From an uncultured Moraxella sp. (GTDB taxonomy: Bacteria > Pseudomonadota > Gammaproteobacteria > Pseudomonadales > Moraxellaceae), in assembly GCA_943908405.1 (NCBI GenBank), contig CALTTE010000069.1, positions 1 through 10,154 of the forward strand: a stretch of 10,154 nt of DNA. The letters run 5' to 3'. The position numbers were made by a program, and so were the translations under genes. This document shows positions 1 to 6,083 of this stretch, piece by piece (within the stretch, counting starts at the first letter, position 1; every line of letters begins with the position of its first letter). A model generated the notes under the pieces. It did no database searches and was not told where the DNA came from. It worked only from the letters and a program-made list of their open reading frames with translations.

Positions 1-48
1 GTGGGCGATTTCAGGGTCAAAATCGGCAAGTGTTGTGGCTTTAAACAT
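1..48 (-). CDS. glyA: Serine hydroxymethyltransferase, N-terminal 16 codons (partial)
   Basis: A minus-strand frame starts with ATG at 48-46 and stays open to the window edge. It reads MFKATTLADFDPEIAH, which resembles the start of bacterial GlyA (a short lead followed by an 'adyDpel' type motif before the conserved region). An AAGGA ribosome binding site lies at 56-60, a normal distance upstream. GlyA is a cytoplasmic PLP enzyme that interconverts serine and glycine and charges tetrahydrofolate. Only the N-terminus is visible; neither the PLP lysine nor any other catalytic residue is in the window, so the identification rests on a short match plus a clean start. Another protein with a similar N-terminus cannot be excluded. 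Confidence 0.55.
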   Translation of the reverse strand, partial: MFKATTLADFDPEIAH

Positions 49-65
49 TATTTTTTCCTTAATGA

Positions 66-110
66 CTTTTAACATAAACGGCTTTTAACATAAATAGTTT
101 TTAACAATAA
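66..110. repeat. Imperfect 16-bp-period tandem repeat in the glyA leader
   Basis: CTTTTAACATAAA occurs at 66-78 and again at 82-94. A degenerate third copy (TTTTTAACAATAA) lies at 98-110. The copies sit between the candidate promoter and the ribosome binding site of the glyA-like gene, so they would be transcribed as untranslated leader. No coding potential is seen in 49-230. Confidence 0.6.
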
Positions 111-151
111 CTTTTTTAAGTTTATCATATAAGCGGTTTGTTACCAAGTGT

Positions 152-179
152 TTTATAAATCAATCATAATTCAAATCAA
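152..179 (-). promoter_or_regulatory. Possible sigma70 promoter for the glyA-like gene
   Basis: Read on the minus strand, TTGATT (179-174) is followed after 16 bp by TATAAA (157-152). This is a moderate match to -35 and -10 boxes and would give a leader of about 100 nt to the glyA start at 48. The region is A+T-rich, so chance matches are likely and no other evidence supports it. Confidence 0.3.
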
Positions 180-230
180 GGGCTTTACTCCGTCTTAAAG
201 CACAATAATATTATACTAAGACTTGCCACA

Positions 231-1811
231 TCACATATTATAGCCGTGCAAAAATATCAAATCGCCATCGCCCCAACTAACTAAATGATCACCATCACCG
301 ATTAACTCTTCTGCACCGCTTTTATCCAAAATAATTCTAGACTCTGTTTGTGTGTTTACCCTCAAAGCAATTCTGGCAGGAATATTAGAACGCAACAAAC
401 CTGAAAAGGTCTTGGCATCTGGTCTTTGGGTACTCAAAAGCAGATGAATACCCGAGGCACGTCCTTTTTGAGCCAATCTAATCAGCAAGGATTCTATTTT
501 GTTATTGATCATCAATAAATCAGCAAGCTCATCAACCACAACAATCATATAAGGTTTTGGATTAGTTTGACGTAAAACGCTCAAATCTTTTGCTCCCACT
601 GTTTTCATCAAATCATAACGCTCATCCATTTCATCAACCATTGATTGTAAAAAATCAAACATCTCATCATTATTAGTAATGATGTCTTGATGATACAAAC
701 TGTTATAATCAACAAATTCACCATAATCCACTTTTTTTGGGTCTAAAATTGCTATTTTTATTTTATCTTGTTGATTGTTTAAAATAAAAAGACTATGCAG
801 CATCATACGCATACACGCTGATTTACCAGAACCTGTTGTACCACCAACCATAATATGTGGTGCTTTTGCCACATCTTTAAAAACAGCCTTGCCTTTTTCA
901 TCAACACCAACACAAATTGGCAACAACAAATTATGATTGTCAAACTCAGTCATTGACTGTTCAAAAGCACGATGATCAAGACTCTTCCAAGCATTTTTTC
1001 CTCTTAAAAGCTTAATGTCGTAAGAAAATTTTTCACCATTATTGCTGGCATCAATAACAATCGCATTTTCACTTTTTCCCATTGCTGAGCATAGTACTTT
1101 CTTTTGTTTTTCAAGGTCGGCAAAACCATTTAATTGCACACGATACATATCGTAACGCACACCAGAATATAAAAATGCTAACGATTTAAGATCAACACTG
1201 GGCAAATCCAGCAACGCACTTTTTAGCCCCTCGCTTTGTTCTGTGTTTTCATTTAATTGATTGCCCGATATAGAATAACTAATATTTTGGACAATACCCA
1301 AATCAATTTCATCTTTTATATTATCCTTGGCAAGTTCAGACAATTCTTGCAAAAATTTTTGCCTTTGTCTTAATTCAGATTCTGGAGCAAACATCTCACA
1401 TCGTTCCCAAAGATCCCAAAGTTTTACTGCCCCTGTATGCCACAGCGTTTGGATATAATCATATAGCATTGGCTTGCTAATCTTTTTTGTAGGATAAAAC
1501 TCAAACAAGCACTCGCTTAATAAAGCAAACCAAAGCTGATACTCTTTTTGAAAACAAGTTTTAAAGCTTGGTATTTCTTTACCTTTTGTATCTGGACTGG
1601 CAATCAATTCGCTACGTTTATACGCAATGCCTTTAACAAAGCAATAGCCAATACATAGCATCGCCCAATTATAATTGCCGTCAATTTTTGGTAAAGCTCC
1701 CACACCCACCAAACTACTACGTATTTCTTCAGCTTGCTTACTTGAATAAATTGTTTTATCATCAATCAAATAATAAAATAAATCATCGGTTGATTCTTGA
1801 TTGTCGTACAT
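231..1811 (-). CDS. FtsK/SpoIIIE-type DNA motor ATPase of the Dnd operon
   Basis: This is a 526 aa protein. The N-terminal ~280 residues match nothing I recognise. The C-terminal ~240 form an FtsK/HerA-class motor: Walker A GGTTGSGKS at about 323-331, Walker B VVVDELA at 424-430, and the FtsK-typical segment LLLSTQRPD at 457-465. There are no obvious membrane segments, unlike cell-division FtsK, and the protein ends right after the motor (GDGDLIFLHGYNM), so the DNA-reading gamma winged helix is absent. It is therefore probably a soluble dsDNA translocase. The ATG directly abuts the dndD stop (TAA-ATG), with AAGGGG at 1818-1823 inside dndD, so translational coupling is expected. It is far shorter than DptH/DndH (over 1,500 aa), so I do not call it that. 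A role in restriction or in delivering the Dnd complex is inference from the operon. Confidence 0.85.
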   Translation of the reverse strand: MYDNQESTDDLFYYLIDDKTIYSSKQAEEIRSSLVGVGALPKIDGNYNWAMLCIGYCFVKGIAYKRSELIASPDTKGKEIPSFKTCFQKEYQLWFALLSECLFEFYPTKKISKPMLYDYIQTLWHTGAVKLWDLWERCEMFAPESELRQRQKFLQELSELAKDNIKDEIDLGIVQNISYSISGNQLNENTEQSEGLKSALLDLPSVDLKSLAFLYSGVRYDMYRVQLNGFADLEKQKKVLCSAMGKSENAIVIDASNNGEKFSYDIKLLRGKNAWKSLDHRAFEQSMTEFDNHNLLLPICVGVDEKGKAVFKDVAKAPHIMVGGTTGSGKSACMRMMLHSLFILNNQQDKIKIAILDPKKVDYGEFVDYNSLYHQDIITNNDEMFDFLQSMVDEMDERYDLMKTVGAKDLSVLRQTNPKPYMIVVVDELADLLMINNKIESLLIRLAQKGRASGIHLLLSTQRPDAKTFSGLLRSNIPARIALRVNTQTESRIILDKSGAEELIGDGDHLVSWGDGDLIFLHGYNM

Positions 1812-3875
1812 TTATCGCCCCTTGTCAAAATATTGATGCTCAATCACCTTTGAAATTGCCCCACCAAACCTTGATGATTCTGCTTTGATTAAATAAGTTT
1901 TTGCAACATAAGGCTGTAATTTCTCATAGACGTCGGTGGTAATCTCGGCATCTTGTGATAATAAAATAACTTGCTGAGACAGTGATTGCCAATAATCAAA
2001 TAGATTGTTGCGATGACTGATATCCAAGCGTGCCAACGGCGTGTCAATGACAAACGGGGTGTTATAATTGGTTGCTTTTGCCAACGCATAAATCAACGCC
2101 ATCACCAAAATCTGTGCTTGACCCGCTGACAACGTGGTAATATCCACCGCTTTTTGGTCGTAGCTGTACAAATCCAATTGTTCATCGCCGATTTTGATTG
2201 CATCAATGCGTTGGTCGTGGGCAATTTGCCGATGAATGGTACTTGCTAACACCTCAAGATTACCCATTTTTTTGACGATTAACGCTTTTGACAACTCATC
2301 AATCAAAGCACGCACTTTCTCTACACGGCGAGCTCGCACAACCTGTGGATTGCTATCGCTAATCTCACTGGTGATGTCATCTATCTCACGCTCAATTTTT
2401 TCTAAGGCTTGCATTTTTTCTTTTAATATATTACTTAGGCGGTTCCTTTCAGAGTTTAGCTCTTCACATTGACTAGATGCCTGTCTTAACTCTTCAGTCA
2501 ATTGGTCACGTCCGCTTTCTTTATTTTGCACCAGTTGTCTTTCAATGGTAAATTGTCGCTCTTTAACCACTTCAATATTTTTTAACACTGCCGATAAATC
2601 ATCACAAGAACATTTTATTAAACCACCATAATCATTATTGATATGACTATAAATAGTGGGCGTTAAATAATTGTGCGTGGTTTTGCTGGCACAATTTTCG
2701 GGTAATGGATAAAACAAAGAATGCCAACACTGTCTTACTGCACTTTTTAATGCTTCATCATTTAAAATAACATTTGACATTGTTCCTAGTGCATTTTTGA
2801 CTTGTTCACTCTCCACAAATGCTTGCCAAAACTCATCAACCTTATCCTCTATTTGATCTTTGCCCAGCTCGTGGTGCAGGCGATTATTTTCTTTATTGAG
2901 TTTATCCATCAATGTCGCCAGCTGTTTTCTAGGCAAAAACGATAAAGGCAATCCTACAATGGCGTTTTTGATATTCGTTTCGTATTGTTCAATCTCAATT
3001 TCATAAGCTTGTTTGGCACACAATAGCTCTTCGGACGTTTTAATGTCCTGACCTGAACCCAGCTTAGTTAATAAACTTTCTTGCTTTGCTGACCATTTTT
3101 GGTAGTGTTCATCAGTTTCATTAAACTTACGCTGAATACTCATAATCTCACTTTTTTTGGCAAGTTCATCATCTTGTAATTTTGCAAGCTTTTCTTGCTT
3201 TTGACTTGATCGTTCAGCTTGAGAAAATTGCTGGCGATAATGTTTTAATTCTTGACTCACGCTACTTAGTAATGTAACACCCGTCAAGCCACTTAAGGCT
3301 TCCATTAGCCAAGTTTTGGCAGCAACACCTTTATCCACCGCTTTGGTGATTTTTTCGCCATCAAAAAAGAAAAATGGGGCGTAATCAGAAGGCATTGCGT
3401 GGGTTTGTAAATATGCCTCACCTTCTTCGTCATCTAAAGGCAAACCAAAACTTGCACCTTCATAGCGATATATTGATTTTTCTCGGTCTTCAATCATCAA
3501 TTCACGTTCACGGTTGTAATGCCACAAACGTTTAATTTTTACACCCTGTTTGTCTCCTTTTATGGTTCTTGACATAAACTCTATTGATAACGTCATTGTG
3601 TAACTACCTCGTGAAAATAACGCATCTTTATGCAAGGCATTATTCATATAATCGGGGTAATTAATTTTATCACTACCAAGACCTGCTCTTGATAGATGAC
3701 CAATCGCATCGGCATCATAAAGACACAAATAAATCGCCTCAAGCAAAGTGGTTTTTCCGTGCCCATTCTCACCGCCGATAATCACTAAATTTTTATCGCC
3801 CTTTGGCTCAGGGAATTCAAATACTGCACTGCCATAGGATTTAAAGTTATCTAATGTAATTTTGCTAATCCACAT
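1812..3875 (-). CDS. dndD: DNA sulfur modification ATPase DndD
   Basis: This 687 aa SMC/RecF/Rad50-like ATPase has Walker A GGENGHGKT (34-42), an FFFFDGEKI motif (168-176) characteristic of DndD, an ABC-type signature LSAGQ (582-586) and Walker B with D-loop FVIDTPLARLD (608-618). The region between the two halves is helical with coiled-coil character (roughly 205-310 and 425-505). A pair of cysteines, C422 and C424, lies between the coils. In known Dnd systems DndD acts with DndC and DndE on DNA, its ATPase supporting strand opening or nicking for replacement of a phosphate oxygen by sulfur. The start at 3875 is set by a perfect AAGGAG at 3881-3886 with a 5-nt spacer; this site overlaps the stop codon of the preceding small gene. 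The length is normal for the family and the frame is intact. Confidence 0.9.
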   Translation of the reverse strand: MWISKITLDNFKSYGSAVFEFPEPKGDKNLVIIGGENGHGKTTLLEAIYLCLYDADAIGHLSRAGLGSDKINYPDYMNNALHKDALFSRGSYTMTLSIEFMSRTIKGDKQGVKIKRLWHYNRERELMIEDREKSIYRYEGASFGLPLDDEEGEAYLQTHAMPSDYAPFFFFDGEKITKAVDKGVAAKTWLMEALSGLTGVTLLSSVSQELKHYRQQFSQAERSSQKQEKLAKLQDDELAKKSEIMSIQRKFNETDEHYQKWSAKQESLLTKLGSGQDIKTSEELLCAKQAYEIEIEQYETNIKNAIVGLPLSFLPRKQLATLMDKLNKENNRLHHELGKDQIEDKVDEFWQAFVESEQVKNALGTMSNVILNDEALKSAVRQCWHSLFYPLPENCASKTTHNYLTPTIYSHINNDYGGLIKCSCDDLSAVLKNIEVVKERQFTIERQLVQNKESGRDQLTEELRQASSQCEELNSERNRLSNILKEKMQALEKIEREIDDITSEISDSNPQVVRARRVEKVRALIDELSKALIVKKMGNLEVLASTIHRQIAHDQRIDAIKIGDEQLDLYSYDQKAVDITTLSAGQAQILVMALIYALAKATNYNTPFVIDTPLARLDISHRNNLFDYWQSLSQQVILLSQDAEITTDVYEKLQPYVAKTYLIKAESSRFGGAISKVIEHQYFDKGR

Positions 3876-3880
3876 ACCGT

Positions 3881-3886
3881 CTCCTT
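3881..3886 (-). promoter_or_regulatory. Strong ribosome binding site of dndD
   Basis: AAGGAG on the minus strand lies 5 nt before the dndD ATG. It overlaps the TAA stop of the small upstream gene (3887-3885), so termination of one gene and initiation of the next are physically linked. Confidence 0.75.
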
Positions 3887-4100
3887 AATGCCAATAATCG
3901 TCATTATCAAAAATGTCATTAAAGGTTACATCCCTGTTTCGTGAACGGCGTTTTTCTTGTCGTGCTCTTTGCCAATCAATTAACAAAGCCAATGCATCAA
4001 GCGATACGCCGTGCTTTTTTGCCAATGTATCAAGCAATAATTTGGCATCTTTATCCTGCCAAAGCAATAGATCTTGCACCAATGATTGTTCATTTTGCAT
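3885..4100 (-). CDS. DNA modification system-associated small protein (between dndC and dndD)
   Basis: This small, mostly helical, charged protein is 71 aa from the ATG at 4100, or 76 aa from the ATG at 4115. I prefer 4100 because GAGG at 4106-4109 sits 5 nt before it, while nothing like a ribosome site precedes 4115. The start overlaps the 3' end of dndC by 11 nt. Visible parts are a helix-turn-helix-like stretch (LAKKHGVSLDALALLIDWQR), a basic segment (RQEKRRSRNR) and an acidic, aromatic tail (FDNDDYWH). Small proteins of this type are known beside dndC and dndD in many genomes as modification-associated proteins without a defined activity. DndE, the small DNA-binding member of classical Dnd complexes, is not otherwise present, so this protein may take its place; that is inference, as no clear DndE motif is seen. 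Confidence 0.75.
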   Translation of the reverse strand: MQNEQSLVQDLLLWQDKDAKLLLDTLAKKHGVSLDALALLIDWQRARQEKRRSRNRDVTFNDIFDNDDYWH

Positions 4101-5160
4101 TGTTACCTCGCTCATAATCGTTAATTAAATCTTGTGCCCAAATTTTTTTGATAAGATGAATTTCATCATCGCTAATCAAGGATAGATTGGTCTCATCTTG
4201 AACAGACAATAATCGCTGTAATATCATCTGTCGTGCTGGTATCGTAAAAGGACCTGGAATATGCTTACCATTTTTGGTGGTAATCGTGCCATTACGTCTA
4301 CGATACTGGCGATACTCATCTTGATTGCGTATCTCGATTAACCAATCACGAAATGCCAATAATGGTAAAAACTGCGTTTTACCAACATCCACAAAACCTT
4401 GTAGGCTTTTATCCTTAGCAACAACAGTACACGTCCAACAACCAAAACGACTAGAATTCGTCCCACAACCTGGTGCTTCATCTTCTGATAAAATAATCGG
4501 ACACTCGCCACCTGCTGCATCTTTGTAAAGCCCAACCAAATCACGATGAGTACCGCCCCAAGGTGGGTCATTGAACACCAAAAACTCCCAAACATCTTCG
4601 GTGGTTACATTCATTATAGGGCGATATACTAAGGCGTTTTTTAAACTACTGTGAGCGGTTAGATTGCTATTTGCTTTGTTTTTATGATTTTCTATGCTGG
4701 CACGGCGTGTTGCTGATTCATCTTTTCTAACACCCAACAAAATAATCGCTGACCCATTAGCATCAACTTTGCTCAAAATATACTGGCTGGTTGGTTGAAT
4801 TTTTAAGCGGTCAGTACACCAACGCATAGAACGATTGGGAGAGGGGTAGCCTTTACCAATCAAAAGTGTCCAAAATGTTTCTTGTAATTTTGGGGTGGTA
4901 ATCTCGCCATCAATCGGCAAACCAAAACTTTTGGCAGACGATAAAATAGCCCTGAGTGTTTTACGCATATGCTCAACAACCAAAGGGCTTTCTACCAATG
5001 TATCATTTGAAACAAAATAAACCTGCCGTTTACGCAGGCTTTTGGGGATGGACAATAGAACATCAAAAACAAGATGGGCAACGAGCGTGCTGTCTTTACC
5101 ACCTGAAAAGGTTACAATCCAAGGAAAATCTTGACTGTCATCAAGATATTCTTCCGCCAT
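4090..5160 (-). CDS. dndC: DNA phosphorothioation sulfurtransferase DndC (N-terminus under phase-variable control)
   Basis: This PAPS-reductase/ATP-pyrophosphatase family protein reads 356 aa from the first in-frame ATG. It shows the PP-loop SGGKDS (19-24), RWCTDRLK with C115, and a cysteine cluster C220, C232, C241, C244 (FGCWTC), as expected for the iron-sulfur cluster of DndC. It receives sulfur from a cysteine desulfurase (DndA or IscS) and activates the DNA phosphate. It is shorter than characterised DndC proteins, which are around 450-500 aa. The 5160 ATG has no ribosome site and starts only 18 residues before the PP-loop. The frame stays open 17 codons further upstream (EIPVHNTVADFDAIINE) without any usual start, up to the C10 tract. 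The true start is therefore probably the ATG at 5231-5229, which is in frame only if the tract has 8 or 11 C. With C11 the product would be 380 aa. The displayed allele is probably OFF or gives a truncated product. Confidence 0.88.
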   Translation of the reverse strand: MAEEYLDDSQDFPWIVTFSGGKDSTLVAHLVFDVLLSIPKSLRKRQVYFVSNDTLVESPLVVEHMRKTLRAILSSAKSFGLPIDGEITTPKLQETFWTLLIGKGYPSPNRSMRWCTDRLKIQPTSQYILSKVDANGSAIILLGVRKDESATRRASIENHKNKANSNLTAHSSLKNALVYRPIMNVTTEDVWEFLVFNDPPWGGTHRDLVGLYKDAAGGECPIILSEDEAPGCGTNSSRFGCWTCTVVAKDKSLQGFVDVGKTQFLPLLAFRDWLIEIRNQDEYRQYRRRNGTITTKNGKHIPGPFTIPARQMILQRLLSVQDETNLSLISDDEIHLIKKIWAQDLINDYERGNNAK

Positions 5161-5231
5161 TTCATTAATGATGGCATCAAAATCGGCGACAGTATTATGA
5201 ACTGGAATTTCGGGGGGGGGGAGAATTTCAT
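5112..5231 (-). other. Out-of-frame 39-codon leader ORF produced by the C10 allele of dndC
   Basis: The ATG at 5231-5229 lies about 23 nt after the predicted transcription start. It reads MKFSPPP through the C10 tract, then continues in the wrong frame for 39 codons to TAA at 5114-5112, overlapping the start of dndC. Adding one C or removing two restores fusion to the DndC frame. With nine C the frame would end after 11 codons. There is no good Shine-Dalgarno sequence (only GAG touching the ATG), so initiation may be weak or of the short-leader kind. I read this as the OFF product of a phase switch, not as an independent gene. Confidence 0.65.
5212..5221. repeat. Homopolymer tract G10 (C10 on the dndC strand)
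   Basis: Ten consecutive G on the plus strand are flanked by C at 5211 and A at 5222. The tract lies between the upstream ATG (5231-5229) and the conserved dndC frame, so its length decides which frame the ATG enters. Long poly-G/C tracts in the 5' coding part of surface and modification genes are a known phase-variation mechanism in Moraxella, Neisseria and Campylobacter. Homopolymers are also error-prone in sequencing, so the exact count should be treated with care. Confidence 0.9.
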
Positions 5232-5260
5232 CTCAATAAACAATAGCTGTTAAATAAGCA

Positions 5261-5289
5261 ATTCTACTCAAACAGCAACAACAAGTCAA
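5261..5289 (-). promoter_or_regulatory. Sigma70 promoter of the dndC operon
   Basis: On the minus strand TTGACT (5289-5284) and TAGAAT (5266-5261) are separated by exactly 17 bp; each box matches consensus at five of six positions. The expected transcription start is near 5254, about 23 nt before the ATG at 5231. The promoter lies wholly in the gap between ubiC and dndC, so the Dnd operon can be expressed independently of ubiC, although read-through from ubiC is possible because no clear terminator separates them. Confidence 0.7.
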
Positions 5290-5311
5290 GGTAAAACAAT
5301 CAGATGTCTTT

Positions 5312-5968
5312 TTAACATATTTTTAATACACCCAAAAACTCCCCCAAAAATATCTCCTCTACCAGCACCTGCCTGCCTTGCCAATCATATGCCGTTACTC
5401 GCCCAAAATTGCTTTGGGTGGTGCTGTTTTGATTATTTTGGTTGTCGTAAACGGCATTATTGTAGCCACTGTTATTATCAGGCTTGTTATGGTCAGTGAT
5501 GGTGTTGTGATAATTTGGTATGGCTTTAGCGGATTTGTCGGCAGTTTTAAAAAACCACCGCTCAAATGGCAATTGGCGTTGTCTTTTAAATAACACATAA
5601 CCAATCGGACGTTCTTTGATAAATTGTAGCTGTCTTGTTGCCCCTTTTAATTCACTGGCAAAAATCACCGTTTTTGCCTCTACCCACGCCTGACCTGCCA
5701 CGCCTAGCGTTACTTGTCGCACCCACGCCATTTGACGCTTGTTGTTGTTTGGATACAAACAAAAACCCACAAAACCCAGTTCAACTTGCAATGATGCCCC
5801 ACCCAAATGCTCCAGCCGTTCGGTCAGCGAGCCTGTATGGCACAAATAAGGCAACAACGCTTTTGGGGTGTCTTTGGGGGGCGTGGCAAACCAACGTCGC
5901 TCATCTTTGCTGTCGGCACAACCAAAGCCATCGGCACAACCAAAAGCGGTAATAGGATTATTTGCCAT
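5312..5968 (-). CDS. ubiC: Chorismate--pyruvate lyase (ubiquinone synthesis)
   Basis: This 218 aa protein has the UbiC pattern: SLTERLEHL (47-55), WVRQVTLGVAGQAWVEAKTVI (82-102) with the substrate-binding Arg at 84, PIGYVLFKRQ (121-130), and a C-terminal VLVEEIFLGEF (201-211) carrying the catalytic Glu. It converts chorismate to 4-hydroxybenzoate and pyruvate, the first committed step of ubiquinone biosynthesis, in the cytoplasm. A GGGGGT ribosome site lies at 5973-5978. It is longer than E. coli UbiC (165 aa) because of an N-terminal extension containing a repeated FGCAD motif and an Asn/Thr-rich low-complexity insert at about 150-188, just before the catalytic C-terminus. Both look like repeat-driven expansions. 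It lies 113 bp downstream of nagZ on the same strand and may be cotranscribed with it. Confidence 0.82.
   Translation of the reverse strand: MANNPITAFGCADGFGCADSKDERRWFATPPKDTPKALLPYLCHTGSLTERLEHLGGASLQVELGFVGFCLYPNNNKRQMAWVRQVTLGVAGQAWVEAKTVIFASELKGATRQLQFIKERPIGYVLFKRQRQLPFERWFFKTADKSAKAIPNYHNTITDHNKPDNNSGYNNAVYDNQNNQNSTTQSNFGRVTAYDWQGRQVLVEEIFLGEFLGVLKIC
5913..5944. repeat. 18-bp-period duplication in the 5' end of ubiC
   Basis: TCGGCACAACCAAA occurs at 5913-5926 and 5931-5944, 18 bp apart. It encodes the doubled FGCAD motif near the UbiC N-terminus. The period is a multiple of three, so copy changes keep the frame. Confidence 0.7.
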
Positions 5969-6051
5969 TTTTACCCCCTATAACACTAAAATTACCATTT
6001 AAACCCCCAAAGAGCCATTCATTCAAAGCGCATTTAACGTAATGGCTTGAT

Positions 6052-6083
6052 TAACCTTAGCCATTTATCAACCTTAGCTATTT
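6052..6083. repeat. 18-bp-period direct repeat across the nagZ stop codon
   Basis: AACCTTAGCCATTTA at 6052-6066 is repeated with one change (AACCTTAGCTATTTA) at 6070-6084. The second copy contains the nagZ stop codon. The rest of the 113-bp gap to ubiC shows only a long-looped AGCCATT/AATGGCT inverted repeat and no convincing terminator. Confidence 0.6.

Noticed and set aside
182..201. GCTTTA/TAAAGC inverted repeat after the motor gene as a terminator
   Set aside because: The stem is only 6 bp and A+T-rich with no T run on either side; it is too weak to call.
231..1811. Calling the FtsK-like gene DptH/DndH
   Set aside because: DptH is over 1,500 aa and is accompanied by dptF and dptG. This protein is 526 aa, has FtsK-type motifs and no such partners in the window.
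4338..4595. 85-codon minus-strand frame inside dndC
   Set aside because: It is an alternative frame of the conserved DndC core. The dndC frame carries the cysteine motifs and is clearly the coding one.
66..5318. Possible insertion-site direct repeats: TTTTAACATA near 66-78 and near 5309-5318
   Set aside because: The shared stretch is short and A+T-rich, and the 66-94 copies belong to a local tandem repeat, so the match is probably chance.
5635..5952. Open frame of 105 codons on the plus strand inside ubiC
   Set aside because: It is antisense to ubiC, has no ribosome site or recognisable motif, and its Pro/His/Asn-rich composition is that of a shadow frame.
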